From an uncultured Lachnospiraceae bacterium (GTDB taxonomy: Bacteria; Bacillota; Clostridia; Lachnospirales; Lachnospiraceae): a stretch of 55,265 bases of DNA. The translations under genes were made by a program, and so were the position numbers. The notes under the pieces are model-generated. The model saw only the letters and a program-made list of their open reading frames with translations. It was not told where the DNA came from and ran no database searches. The stretch is from the NCBI GenBank assembly GCA_910576895.1, contig CAJTJZ010000011.1, forward strand, positions 23,750 through 79,014. Reading direction: 5' to 3'. Below, piece after piece: positions 1 to 9,057 of the stretch; the stretch's first letter is position 1; each line of letters opens with the position of its first letter.

Positions 1-579
1 AACAAACTGGGGAAAGATGATTACATCCCAGAAAGCCTATTTTATCGCCTTGGAATGAAAGCAAGTAATGAAAGAGCAGAGAAGTTTCAGAATTGGCTTG
101 CAATGAAAGTGATACCACAATTGAGAAGCACAGGAACATATTCAATTAATAAAAATAGTGATATTGAGAGAGGTTTAGTAACTGTTAAGTTTATCGCTGA
201 TGATTTGAAAGTAAATACTGCAAGTAGATTATTGATGTATGAGAATTATTGTAAAGATATTGGTATACCAACAGGATTTCTTCCAAAATATGAATATAAC
301 GATAGTAGAGAGATGAAAGCACCTTCACATTTATTGAAGGAAAATAATTGTAGTTTAAAAGCTCCTAAATTTAATCTTTTACTGATTAAGCATGGATATT
401 TGGAAGAAAAAGAAAGACCATCAAGCAAAGGTGGAACAAAGAAGTATAAAAGATTGACTGAAAAGGGATTGCAGTATGGAGAAAATGCAGTCAGTCCTCA
501 CAATCAAAAGGAAGTACAACCACTGTATTATGCTGATACTTTTATGGAATTATATAAAAAAATAGTTTCAAGAGAATAA
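1..579 (+). CDS. BRO-family phage antirepressor (5' truncated by window)
   Basis: The frame is open from base 1, so the gene begins before the window; the first ATG at 55 is internal. The visible N-terminal part (FYRLGMKASNERAEKFQNW, then VIPQLRSTGTY) is the end of a Bro-N domain, the DNA-binding module of phage antirepressors. The rest (about residues 60-190) is a helical C-terminal domain rich in Lys with the segment NLLLIKHGYLEEKERPSSKG, a type I associate with clostridial prophage antirepressors. Such proteins usually act in the lysogeny control region by countering a repressor. It ends in TAA and the next gene follows after about 30 bases. The family call is firm; the target is unknown. 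Confidence 0.85.
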   Translation, partial: NKLGKDDYIPESLFYRLGMKASNERAEKFQNWLAMKVIPQLRSTGTYSINKNSDIERGLVTVKFIADDLKVNTASRLLMYENYCKDIGIPTGFLPKYEYNDSREMKAPSHLLKENNCSLKAPKFNLLLIKHGYLEEKERPSSKGGTKKYKRLTEKGLQYGENAVSPHNQKEVQPLYYADTFMELYKKIVSRE

Positions 580-611
580 ATATGTAAAAATCAATAAGGA
601 GAATTAAATTT

Positions 612-902
612 ATGAGGAAGTATCAATGTACTAAGTGTAGTGGAACAAAATTTTTCACAAAGAAGTCTGGTAATGCAATAGGGTTATATTGTAAGAAATG
701 TGGAAAGTGGATAAAGTGGCTTAACAAGAAGGAATTGATGTTATTTGAACAGGAACAATTAAAAAATCAGCAATCGGAAAAGAAGTATACAAGAGAAGAA
801 GTTGCAGAGGCTATTGAACTTTTGAAAGGCTATGATAATCATAATTTATTTTTCCATGAAGCTGTAGATAGAATCTTAAATATGTTCAAAAATATGGAAT
901 AG
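612..902 (+). CDS. Small zinc-ribbon phage protein
   Basis: A 96-residue protein. Two CxxC pairs (CTKC near residues 6-9 and CKKC near 27-30) form a zinc ribbon at the N-terminus. The remainder is a charged, probably helical tail including KKYTREEVAEAIELLKGY. An AAGGAG-like site lies just before the ATG. It is likely a small DNA- or protein-binding accessory factor of the element, but no specific function can be assigned. Its start and frame are supported by the ribosome binding site and tight spacing to its neighbours. Confidence 0.7.
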   Translation: MRKYQCTKCSGTKFFTKKSGNAIGLYCKKCGKWIKWLNKKELMLFEQEQLKNQQSEKKYTREEVAEAIELLKGYDNHNLFFHEAVDRILNMFKNME

Positions 903-913
903 TAAACTAGATA

Positions 914-1909
914 ATGATAGGTGTAGATATGATTTCAAAATCAGATAGGTGTATTTGTTTTAAAAATACAAAGTATTGTAATATTACTTTCAATCAAAAT
1001 TCAAATGGAAAACTATTTCTTTGTTGCAGTCAATGCGGAAGAATTATAAAACCGCTGGATGTAAAAGAAGAATATTCCATTTTACAAATTATGAAAATGA
1101 TGAAAAATAATAAAATTAGTAAACTTGTTTTTACTAGAGGAAAGGAAAAGGATAACAATATGAAAACATCCGAGTTATTTGAAAAAGAAATACAGTATAT
1201 TTCTAATGAAACACTACAAAAGATTGTAAAAGATACTTTAGATGCAGCACCAGAAAGTATCCAAACAATTCCTGCATCCAGTTCTGGAAAGTTTCATCCA
1301 AAAGCAGATTTAGGGGAAGGTGGTTTAGTTCGTCATATAAAAGCAGTTACAGCTATTGCTAAATCAATGATAGATACAGATATTTTTAAGAATATAGCGT
1401 TGGGTATTGGAGCAGATGATACGTTTACTTTTAAAATGAAAGATGGTGAGAAAGTAAAAGTAAGAGCAGTAAAAGAAGATGTAAATGGAGCTATATTATT
1501 TATCTTTGAGGATTGCTTGAAAGATGAATACAGCATGAAGGAGATTCTTAATGATGAAGTTTTGAAAAAGATTTATAAGAGGATTCCTAAAAAGATTAGA
1601 AAACGATTCATTGCTTTTGATAATGGTGAATATCTTAGACTTCCAACAGAAAAAGAAATCTTTGGTGAAAATAAATATGGTGAAGAAGAAGGTGTAGAGA
1701 TTACACAGTTTGAATGCATGAAAAAAAGAAAACATAGAATTGCTTTTCAAGGGTATGGAACAGATAAGTGGGAATGGTATTGGCTTGCTAATAGAAATCA
1801 AGCTTCTGCTAGTTATTTCGCTAATGTGAACGCAAATGGTTGTTCTGACTGTAACAGTGCGTCTCTTAGCTATGGCATTCGTCTACTTTTCTGTATGAAA
1901 AATCTTTAA
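914..1909 (+). CDS. Chimeric protein: zinc ribbon, partial HD-type segment and C-terminal DUF6273-like domain
   Basis: 331 residues in three blocks. Residues about 10-50 contain Cys pairs ending in CCSQCG. Residues about 83-155 contain SSGKFHPKADLGEGGLVRH, which resembles the start of phage HD-family phosphohydrolases, but the sequence leaves that family before the HD metal site. From about residue 160 (IGADDTFTFKMKDGEKV) to the end it matches a DUF6273-type domain, finishing in WYWLANRNQASASYFANVN and SLSYGIRLLF. A strong AGGAAAGGAAAAGG site precedes an internal ATG at 1160, so a 249-residue product lacking the zinc ribbon is equally possible. The join looks like a recombination product. DUF6273 domains resemble C-type-lectin/FGE folds, but no function is known to me. 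Confidence 0.6.
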   Translation: MIGVDMISKSDRCICFKNTKYCNITFNQNSNGKLFLCCSQCGRIIKPLDVKEEYSILQIMKMMKNNKISKLVFTRGKEKDNNMKTSELFEKEIQYISNETLQKIVKDTLDAAPESIQTIPASSSGKFHPKADLGEGGLVRHIKAVTAIAKSMIDTDIFKNIALGIGADDTFTFKMKDGEKVKVRAVKEDVNGAILFIFEDCLKDEYSMKEILNDEVLKKIYKRIPKKIRKRFIAFDNGEYLRLPTEKEIFGENKYGEEEGVEITQFECMKKRKHRIAFQGYGTDKWEWYWLANRNQASASYFANVNANGCSDCNSASLSYGIRLLFCMKNL

Positions 1910-1956
1910 TCACATACTCCTTGTGGGGTGTGGGTAAATAGAAAGGATGAATTATT

Positions 1957-2133
1957 ATGAATAAAGTTTGTGATGATTGTATCAAAGTTGATGTATGTAG
2001 ATTTAAAGAAGAATGTATGAAAGCAGTAAAGGAAATTCAGGATATTGAGCAAAAGAAAAATGTTTTTATCAAAACAGATATTTTCTGTAAAAAATATAGT
2101 GATAAACAATTTTTGATTAGTATGAGGCAATAA
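1957..2133 (+). CDS. Small Cys-rich phage protein
   Basis: A 58-residue ORF with AAAGGA about 8 bases before its ATG. It begins MNKVCDDCIKVDVCRFKEEC, giving a CxxCx5Cx5C arrangement that probably binds metal, followed by a short charged tail. It sits in the gap between the DUF6273 chimera and the SSB-like gene, in the same direction. Small Cys-rich proteins of this sort are common in clostridial prophages. The function is unknown. Confidence 0.6.
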   Translation: MNKVCDDCIKVDVCRFKEECMKAVKEIQDIEQKKNVFIKTDIFCKKYSDKQFLISMRQ

Positions 2134-2147
2134 GGTGAAAAAGTATA

Positions 2148-2171
2148 CACATAAAATTTGACTTTTATGTG
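2148..2171 (+). other. Intercistronic hairpin
   Basis: A 9-bp perfect stem (CACATAAAA with TTTTATGTG, loop TTTGAC) lies between the small Cys-rich gene and the SSB-like gene. No T-run follows, so it is more likely an mRNA processing or stability element than a terminator. Confidence 0.4.
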
Positions 2172-2233
2172 GGTAGCAAAATGAGCAGCAAAAGCAATGA
2201 AATAAGGTAAAACAAAGAAAGTGAGGATATCGT

Positions 2234-3436
2234 ATGGCAAAGGGCAAAAAGAGTAAGAAAACAATTATAAAAAAAGATTGGACTGCAACGTTCAGTCTGG
2301 TTGGGGAAGCAAAGATCAATGATTATACATACAAGATTGATGAAAAAGCAGAAAAGTCCTCATGGATTTACAATAGTTTAAATCTTGGTATCTATTGTGG
2401 TGAGAAATATGGAGTCGTTTATACATCTATGATGGGTGGATACAGTGAGGAAAAGGAAGGTGTAATTTTTGCACATGGCAAGAAAGACGATGGTTCTGAT
2501 GATTTTGAAGATCAAATTCAAGTGGCATGGGAAGATAGATTTGATGAGGATATTCTAGAATCGCTTGGTGATATGTGCTTTATTACCGTAGGTTTGGAGC
2601 AGACAAATAAAAATAAAATTTTTTATAAGAAGTTTTTATCTGAATATGATGCAATTGCTTATATTCAAGAACATCTTGAAGAAGGTATGGTTTTGAATGT
2701 GCGTGGAAATCTTCGCTATTCACTTTATCAAGATAGAGTTCAGATGCAGAAAAATATTAATAGTATTGTATTAAGTAAGGTTGATGATGTTACAAAATAT
2801 AAAGCAACTTTTGTTCAAACAATTCTTTTAGATAAAGATTCTGCTAGTTTGAAAAAAGAACAGATTGATAAAGATAAGGGTGTTATGTATGTATCTGCAA
2901 GAATATTGGACTATTTAAAAGAATTGAATGGTATAGAAGTAAAAGGTCAGTATCCATTTCAAAAAGAATTTGAATTTGAGATGGATTTCAACAATGAAAG
3001 AATCTGTAAATTGATTATGGAGAAAGTTTTTAAAGTAAAAAAAGATATTACACAGATGACCTTTGAAGGAGAGTTTGTTTCTGGTGGTGCTGTGGTAACA
3101 GCTACTTGGGAGGATGTACCAGATGATATTAAAGATTTGGTAGAATGTGGTATTTATACAAAAGAGGAAGCATTGCAACGTTGTAGTACAAATAGTAATC
3201 GTGAGGATAGAATGATTCTCCGAAAGCCACATACACGCTTAATAGGAGATGAAAAAAAACCTATGGTATATAAATTTGAACAGCGATATACAGAAGATGA
3301 TTTAACCTTGGATTATCTAGCACAGGAAACTTCCAATAATTTTATGGATATACCAGAAGATGAAGAACTGCCATTTAGTGAAGATAAACAAGAGGAAGAA
3401 GCGATTGATTCTATGGATTGGTTAAATAGCTTTTAA
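2234..3436 (+). CDS. Probable phage single-stranded-DNA-binding protein
   Basis: 400 residues, no close family recognised by name. The N-terminal half is beta-rich, and VLNVRGNLRYSLYQDRVQMQ (about 155-174) looks like an OB-fold strand pattern. The C-terminus is acidic (PEDEELPFSEDKQEEEAID) and ends MDWLNSF, an acidic tip with aromatic residues like those of SSB and T4 gp32-type proteins that recruit replication partners. It directly precedes a Sak4-like ATPase and helicase/primase genes, the usual place for a phage SSB. The role is inferred from tail and context. Confidence 0.55.
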   Translation: MAKGKKSKKTIIKKDWTATFSLVGEAKINDYTYKIDEKAEKSSWIYNSLNLGIYCGEKYGVVYTSMMGGYSEEKEGVIFAHGKKDDGSDDFEDQIQVAWEDRFDEDILESLGDMCFITVGLEQTNKNKIFYKKFLSEYDAIAYIQEHLEEGMVLNVRGNLRYSLYQDRVQMQKNINSIVLSKVDDVTKYKATFVQTILLDKDSASLKKEQIDKDKGVMYVSARILDYLKELNGIEVKGQYPFQKEFEFEMDFNNERICKLIMEKVFKVKKDITQMTFEGEFVSGGAVVTATWEDVPDDIKDLVECGIYTKEEALQRCSTNSNREDRMILRKPHTRLIGDEKKPMVYKFEQRYTEDDLTLDYLAQETSNNFMDIPEDEELPFSEDKQEEEAIDSMDWLNSF

Positions 3437-3479
3437 TGGTGAAATAAGAAGAAATATTAAATAATGGAGGAATAACACA

Positions 3480-4649
3480 ATGGCTAAATATGGAAGGAAA
3501 AATCATGTAAATCTTAATCCACTTTCTTACAATATTTGTTTGCTTGGAGAATCGAAAATAGGCAAGACTTCTATTATCATGGAAATGTGTGAAAAGTTAG
3601 TTGGTGAAGATGGATATATATTTATGGAGATCGGATTAGAACGTGGTGGGGATGCAATTGAAGGTATTAATCATGTGAATTGTCCTGAATGGGAAATGGG
3701 ATATGATGAGCTTACTAATAGTGCAGGATTTGCTACAGTATGTGAAGATATTATTAATAATAAGATGAGTGAATATAAAGACTTAAAAGTTGTTATTTGG
3801 GATACATACGATCAGCTTATCACTATTGCAGAACAAGAAGCGATTGTTCTTTGGAATAAAGATTGTCGTGATTCAGGGCATCCAGAAAAGGTTGTAAAGA
3901 CAATCAATGCTGCATGGGGTGGTTTTGGTAAGGGAGAGAAGAAAGCGATTGATCTTATGTTTAATATGATGGCAGAGCTTCGTAAAGTAGGGGTATCTAC
4001 TATTGTCATTGGTCATGTTAAAACAAAAGATGTTATGGATGTTGTATCAGGAGAAACCTATCAAACGATTACCTCTGATCAACAGCAAAATTATTTTAAT
4101 GCACTGAAAAAGAATTTACATTTTCTTGGTTTGGCATATTTTGATAGAACTATTATCAAAGAAAAAACTGGTAGAAAAGTAATCAAAGGTAAGAAAACTG
4201 TTGAGGAAGAAGTATGTAAAGTCAAAGAGGAAGTGCGTAAAATTAAATTTCGTGATGATAATTACGCTGTGGATAGTGGTTCTCGATTTGCAGATATTGT
4301 ACCTGAAATTGATTTTGATGTGAATGAATTAATTGCAGCTTTTAATAATGCAATCTTAGCAGAGCAAAAGAAATCAGGTATGACAGTAAAGCAAGCACAA
4401 GAAGAACAGGATAAAATTAAAAAAGCCGAAGAAAAAAGACTTGTTGAAGCAGAAAAGAAAGCAAAGGAAAAGAAAGAATTGGACAAGATAATTGCAGATA
4501 TTATTCAGTTTTTTACGGAACATAAATCAGATGTTATTGTTATTAAACCTATTTTAAAAAGGATAAAAGAACTTGGTTATGCAAATCCGAAAGAAATTGA
4601 TTCTGTAAAGGATGCAGAAATAATTCTTACTATGATACAACAAGAGTAA
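3480..4649 (+). CDS. Sak4-like RecA-fold ATPase (AAA_24), phage recombination
   Basis: 389 residues. A Walker A motif GESKIGKTS is at residues 23-31, and the hydrophobic strand VVIWDTYDQL near 103-112 serves as Walker B. The GHVKTKD segment near residue 178 fits the RecA-core sensor region. The C-terminal third (about 300-345) is a Lys/Glu-rich coiled-coil. This is the layout of Sak4-type single-strand annealing ATPases found with phage SSBs, as here. It probably loads on ssDNA for recombination or replication restart. An ATP-binding protein of this superfamily is certain; the Sak4 label is likely. Confidence 0.75.
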   Translation: MAKYGRKNHVNLNPLSYNICLLGESKIGKTSIIMEMCEKLVGEDGYIFMEIGLERGGDAIEGINHVNCPEWEMGYDELTNSAGFATVCEDIINNKMSEYKDLKVVIWDTYDQLITIAEQEAIVLWNKDCRDSGHPEKVVKTINAAWGGFGKGEKKAIDLMFNMMAELRKVGVSTIVIGHVKTKDVMDVVSGETYQTITSDQQQNYFNALKKNLHFLGLAYFDRTIIKEKTGRKVIKGKKTVEEEVCKVKEEVRKIKFRDDNYAVDSGSRFADIVPEIDFDVNELIAAFNNAILAEQKKSGMTVKQAQEEQDKIKKAEEKRLVEAEKKAKEKKELDKIIADIIQFFTEHKSDVIVIKPILKRIKELGYANPKEIDSVKDAEIILTMIQQE

Positions 4650-4672
4650 GTGGTTAAGTTATAATCTTTCTT

Positions 4673-4699
4673 CCCTTACGATGTTTTATATCGTGAGGG
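4673..4699 (+). other. Intercistronic hairpin
   Basis: A 10-bp stem (CCCTTACGAT with ATCGTGAGGG, one G-T pair) with loop GTTTTAT lies between the Sak4-like gene and the following small gene. It ends about 8 bases before the ribosome binding site and is not followed by a T-run, so it may affect message stability or translation. Confidence 0.4.
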
Positions 4700-4723
4700 T
4701 TGTCAAAGGAAAGGAAAAAGTTT

Positions 4724-5191
4724 ATGGCAAAGAAAAAAAGAAAATGTATGACGAAACAAGAAAAAGAAGATTGGAATGCATTATATAATTTTGTAAAAGA
4801 GAAAATCTTAATGTATGATGAAAATCAATCGCTTTCACGTACTATGGTACTTAGATTGAAAGGTTTGCTTTCAAACAAATTTATTGAAAATAGTAATATA
4901 GAAGATAGTGCAAATTATTCTTATCGTACCATTCTTACTACTTTTAAATTTTGCATTGTAGACATTCAAAAAGGATTAAGAAATCATAGTTTTTCTGATG
5001 AAATGCATAAATTTAATTATATTTTGAAAATAATAGAAAATAATATTAACACTGTTTATTTGAGAATGCAGCAAGCAGAAAAAGCAAAAGATAAAACAGA
5101 AAAAATGGATGTCTCTATTGTTACTCATACAGGAGCAGAATATCAAAGAAAGACAAAAGATGTATCGAATAAATTTGATGATTTGTGGTAA
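4724..5191 (+). CDS. Hypothetical phage protein
   Basis: 155 residues from the ATG at 4724, which has AGGAAAGG about 9 bases upstream; an in-frame TTG at 4700 lies inside a hairpin arm and is less likely. The N-terminus is very basic (MAKKKRKCMTKQEKEDW), the middle is helical, and the C-terminal part is hydrophilic. It is unrecognised. Its position between the recombination ATPase and the DnaB helicase suggests a replication accessory role such as helicase loading, but nothing in the sequence shows that. Confidence 0.6.
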   Translation: MAKKKRKCMTKQEKEDWNALYNFVKEKILMYDENQSLSRTMVLRLKGLLSNKFIENSNIEDSANYSYRTILTTFKFCIVDIQKGLRNHSFSDEMHKFNYILKIIENNINTVYLRMQQAEKAKDKTEKMDVSIVTHTGAEYQRKTKDVSNKFDDLW

Positions 5192-5202
5192 GGCGGTAGG
5201 GT

Positions 5203-6699
5203 ATGGCAGAGAAAAGTCAAGTGAAACTAAGTTCCTTTGAAAAAGAATCTATAGAAACTGCAAAAAAGATATTGGAATACAAAGTGGGTGCAGAAGCTAA
5301 TATTGTTGCCATTCTTTATAAATCACCTGATAGATTCTTTCATTCCAATTTATCTTTAGAAGATTTTCATAATAATATTTGGAAAGTATATTGGCAGATA
5401 GCCTATGGAATTATCATAGTAGAAAAGAAAAATACATTAGATGAAATTACGGTAGGATTGTATCTTGAAAAACATCCTAAATTAAAGGCAAAGTATACAG
5501 AGTATGGTGAATATAATACGATTATTTCTGCTATGGGATATGTAAACGTCAATAATTTTGGCGGTTATGTGGCAGAGTTAAGGAAATGGAAAGCTGTTAT
5601 CGTTCTTTGTAAGAAAGGTTTTCCAGTAAAAGATAGACTATCTGAATTTTCAGATATGTCAGCAGAAGAAATTTATAATGAACAGGAAGCATTTCTGAAT
5701 CATGTTTTCGGGAATATAGATTCTGATGTAAAAAGTTATGATATCTGTGATGGTATCCATGATTTAATTGAAAAATTAGATGAGGGATTTGCTATTGGAT
5801 TGCCATATTATGATATGCCTATGTTGACAAAAGAAACAGGTGGTCAATCTATGGGTTCAATCACATTGCTTGGTGGAATTTCAAATTCTGGTAAGAGTAC
5901 CATTGCACGTTCCACAACGATTCCAAGCATTATAGAAAAAAATGAAAAAATTCTTATTATGATAAATGAAGATTCTTTAGCAAAATGGCAAAGAGAATTG
6001 TTAGTTTGGATATGTAATAATATTTTAAAATTTGATATACAGAAATATATGGTACGTGATGGGAAGTATTCTCCTGATGTAAAAGCGAAACTACACGAAG
6101 CAGCGGATTGGTTAGAGGAAAAGACAAAAAATCATATGATCACAATGATTCCATTTCTTCAATATCAAACTGCAAAATCTATTAAAGAAATTCGTAAATA
6201 TGCTGCAATGGGTGTAAAGTATTTTATTTTAGATACCTTTAAAATGGATGCAGGAAAGGTTAGTGCTAATTCTTGGTTAGAAATGCAACAGTCTATGGTA
6301 GATATAAAAGATGTTGTCAAAGCAGAAGCATTAAATGTTCATATACTAATTACGTTCCAATTAGAAAAAGGAAGTTCCATTATGCGATATTATACACAGA
6401 ATAATATTGGTTTAGCGAAAAATATTATTGATGTAGCATCTACTTGTATTATGATTCGAGATGTTTTAGATGATGAATATCCTGATGAAAAAAGAGCATT
6501 AAAAGTATACAGATTAGAAGGTAAAAATGGGAAAACAAAAGTAAGTGTATTGTTAAATAGAGATAAAAAATATCAAGTTTTTTTTATCGTAAAAAATCAA
6601 GAAGGGGCAGCAAATGCCTATCAAATTGTTGCAGAGCATGATAAAAGCAGAAATATTATCAAAGAAGTGGGGATTACTAATATATTGCCTAGTTTGTAA
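5203..6699 (+). CDS. Replicative DNA helicase, DnaB family
   Basis: 498 residues, close to the usual DnaB length. An all-helical DnaB N-terminal domain occupies about residues 20-140 (ILYKSPDRFFHSNLSLEDF). The RecA-like C-terminal ATPase domain has Walker A GGISNSGKST at 224-233 and Walker B-like YFILDTFKMD near 339-348. It would unwind the fork as a hexamer in the cytoplasm, working with the primase encoded 11 bases downstream. The ribosome binding site AAGGCGG precedes the ATG. It is divergent from host DnaB, as expected for a phage copy. Confidence 0.88.
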   Translation: MAEKSQVKLSSFEKESIETAKKILEYKVGAEANIVAILYKSPDRFFHSNLSLEDFHNNIWKVYWQIAYGIIIVEKKNTLDEITVGLYLEKHPKLKAKYTEYGEYNTIISAMGYVNVNNFGGYVAELRKWKAVIVLCKKGFPVKDRLSEFSDMSAEEIYNEQEAFLNHVFGNIDSDVKSYDICDGIHDLIEKLDEGFAIGLPYYDMPMLTKETGGQSMGSITLLGGISNSGKSTIARSTTIPSIIEKNEKILIMINEDSLAKWQRELLVWICNNILKFDIQKYMVRDGKYSPDVKAKLHEAADWLEEKTKNHMITMIPFLQYQTAKSIKEIRKYAAMGVKYFILDTFKMDAGKVSANSWLEMQQSMVDIKDVVKAEALNVHILITFQLEKGSSIMRYYTQNNIGLAKNIIDVASTCIMIRDVLDDEYPDEKRALKVYRLEGKNGKTKVSVLLNRDKKYQVFFIVKNQEGAANAYQIVAEHDKSRNIIKEVGITNILPSL

Positions 6700-6710
6700 G
6701 GTGTTTCAAT

Positions 6711-7802
6711 ATGGATATAGTTTCATTAAAAAAGTATATTTTTGAAGAACATAAAGTTGAGTATGTGTTAAAGGAAATTGGCTGTCATGATATCAAATAT
6801 CATTCCAACAAAGAAAAAGAATATTTTTCTTGTGCAAATTATAACGGAAACAATCTTTATGCAATTAACGTAAAAAATAATCCTTATTTGAACGTAAAAA
6901 ATTGGACAAGAGAAAAAGAATTTGATGAAAATGCAGATATCATTACTTTGGTTGAATATAATAAAAAACTGTCGTTTGTGGAAGCTATCAAGTATTTACA
7001 TAAAATTCTTGGATTAGATTTTAAGTGGAATGGAAAACCAAAAAAGAAGTCAAAGGAAAATAAGGATATTTTAAATATAGGGTTAGAAATCTTTACTAAG
7101 TATAGCTGCAAAAAAAGGGTAAATGTTTCTGATATTCACGTATTAAAAGAAGAATTATTATATGATTATGTTCCTCTTTTGTATATTGGTTGGTTTCGAG
7201 AAGGTGTTATGCATCGTTCCGCTAAAAAATTTGGCTTAGCTTATTCCTATATGAGAAACCGTATTATCATTCCACATAGGTATTGGCTAACAGGGGAATT
7301 AATTGGAATTAATGCTAGAACAACGATTGATAATTATGAAGAATTTAATATTAAAAAATATTGGATTACACCATCTTATCAAAAAAGCAAGAATCTTTAC
7401 GGACTATGGGAAAACAGAGAAACGATTGAAAAAGCTGGTTATGCAGTTGTATATGAGGCAGAAAAATCAGTATTAAAAAGAGATTCTTTATTGGATAACA
7501 CAGGAGTAGCTTTATCAGGACATACTATTTCAGAAGAACAAGTAAGAATACTGATAGGGTTAAATGTTGAGATTGTGATAGCAATGGATAAAGATGTTTG
7601 TATAGAGGAAATACGATTTTTATGTGAGAAATTTTATCGTATTAGAAAAACATCTTATATCTATGACAATTATGATTTATTAAATAAAAAAGATTCACCA
7701 GCAGATGCAAGAAATAAAGATTACCAGTTTCTTTTCAATCATAGGATTTTTTATGATACAAAAGAACATAGAAAATATGTAAGAAGCTTAGAAGAAAAAT
7801 AA
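6711..7802 (+). CDS. DNA primase (DnaG/TOPRIM type), phage
   Basis: 363 residues. The N-terminal ~105 residues follow the CHC2-type primase fold (NADIITLVEYNKKLSFVEAI, then LHKILGL), but the zinc-binding Cys/His set is not preserved. The TOPRIM core is clear: the catalytic Glu in VVYEAEKSVLK (E249) and the acidic pair in AMDKD (D293, D295), followed by LLNKKDSPADA. It has no helicase domain; the partner DnaB is the preceding gene. It would synthesise RNA primers for the element-encoded DnaE polymerase. The degenerate zinc site is the unusual point. Confidence 0.8.
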   Translation: MDIVSLKKYIFEEHKVEYVLKEIGCHDIKYHSNKEKEYFSCANYNGNNLYAINVKNNPYLNVKNWTREKEFDENADIITLVEYNKKLSFVEAIKYLHKILGLDFKWNGKPKKKSKENKDILNIGLEIFTKYSCKKRVNVSDIHVLKEELLYDYVPLLYIGWFREGVMHRSAKKFGLAYSYMRNRIIIPHRYWLTGELIGINARTTIDNYEEFNIKKYWITPSYQKSKNLYGLWENRETIEKAGYAVVYEAEKSVLKRDSLLDNTGVALSGHTISEEQVRILIGLNVEIVIAMDKDVCIEEIRFLCEKFYRIRKTSYIYDNYDLLNKKDSPADARNKDYQFLFNHRIFYDTKEHRKYVRSLEEK

Positions 7803-7835
7803 AGTTAAAAGTTAGACTTTAAAAGGAGATTCTAT

Positions 7836-9047
7836 ATGGCAAGATTATCACAAGAAGAATTGCAAAAATTAATGAAAAAAGAAAATTGTTCTCGTATTTG
7901 GTCATGGTCAAAATGGCATCGTTTTTATCATAGTCCATATGAGTATTTTTTACATGATATCAAGCATATGGAGGAGGATAGAACCGATTGCATTTATACT
8001 ACAACAGGTAGTATTGCTCATGACATACTAGAAAGATATTATTCTGGGGAGTTAGCTTATCAAGATATGATCAATGATTTTGAAGATGGATGGATAACTG
8101 CCGTAAATATTGCAGACATGAAATTTGATAGAAATTCACCAGAGAAAAATGATAGTATTTCTCAAAAATATTTTGAAGATTTGCAGCATTTTTTCAAAAA
8201 TCACATACCGTTAAAATACAAACCGATGGTGGAACAATTTATAAAAGCAAAAATTGATGGTAATTTGTTTCAAGGGTACATAGATATTTGTTTTAAAGAT
8301 GAAGAAAGAAATATTCATATTGTGGATTGGAAAACAAGTAGTATTTATAAAGGTACGAAAGCAGAACAAGAATGTGGTCAGTTAATTGTATATGCTATAG
8401 GACTTAATCAACAGGGTATTCCAATGGATAAAATCAAGGTTTGTTGGAATTTTTTGAAATATGTTTCAATACAGTATCAGCAGAAGAATGGTACAGTTAA
8501 AACAAGAGAAGTTGAGCGTTGTAAAATAGGTGAGAGTTTACAATCTAACGCAAAAGCTTGGCTAAAAGCTGGTGGCTATGATGTTGATAAATACCTAAAA
8601 TTACTTTTGGATACAAACAGTATCGAATGTTTGCCAGACGATGTAAGAGAGAACTATGTTATTTCTGATTGTTATGTATATGTGTCGCTTACGGATAAGT
8701 TAATAAATAAATGGATAACAGAAATTACTATTACTTTGAAAGATATTATGTTGCGTGAAGAAGATTATAAAGAAACAGGAAATGATAAAGTATTTTGGGA
8801 TACGGAAGAATCTATTAAGGCACAAAGTTATTATTTTGCTACCTTGTGTGGATATTCACCAAATCTACATTTACCGTATAAAGCATATCTTGAAAAAATA
8901 GAAGCTGCTAAAAATGGGGAAGATACATTTCGTAATGTAGGAACGAATCATGACGATGATGATACAACCAGTATTGAAATGAATAAGAATAAATATAAAA
9001 ATATAGATAATGTGGATCTATCATGGTTAGATGAAACTAACAGCTAG
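7836..9047 (+). CDS. PD-(D/E)XK nuclease, RecB/Cas4-like family
   Basis: 403 residues with AAAGGAG before the ATG. The early segment WSWSKWHRFYHSPYEYF is typical of RecB-like nuclease N-termini. The catalytic core is D150 in GYIDICFKD and D164-W-K166 in IVDWKTSS, followed by QLIVYAIGL, the QxxxY-type motif of the family. It probably processes DNA ends together with the neighbouring RecD2-like helicase. The C-terminal ~130 residues lack recognised motifs. Its stop codon overlaps the ribosome binding site of the polymerase gene, so the two are translationally linked. Confidence 0.8.
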   Translation: MARLSQEELQKLMKKENCSRIWSWSKWHRFYHSPYEYFLHDIKHMEEDRTDCIYTTTGSIAHDILERYYSGELAYQDMINDFEDGWITAVNIADMKFDRNSPEKNDSISQKYFEDLQHFFKNHIPLKYKPMVEQFIKAKIDGNLFQGYIDICFKDEERNIHIVDWKTSSIYKGTKAEQECGQLIVYAIGLNQQGIPMDKIKVCWNFLKYVSIQYQQKNGTVKTREVERCKIGESLQSNAKAWLKAGGYDVDKYLKLLLDTNSIECLPDDVRENYVISDCYVYVSLTDKLINKWITEITITLKDIMLREEDYKETGNDKVFWDTEESIKAQSYYFATLCGYSPNLHLPYKAYLEKIEAAKNGEDTFRNVGTNHDDDDTTSIEMNKNKYKNIDNVDLSWLDETNS

Positions 9048-9057
9048 GAGAATGTTT

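Noticed and set aside
1906..2319. 137-residue minus-strand ORF
   Set aside because: It overlaps three plus-strand features, is Phe/His/Cys-rich as expected for antisense of AT-rich genes, and has no ribosome site.
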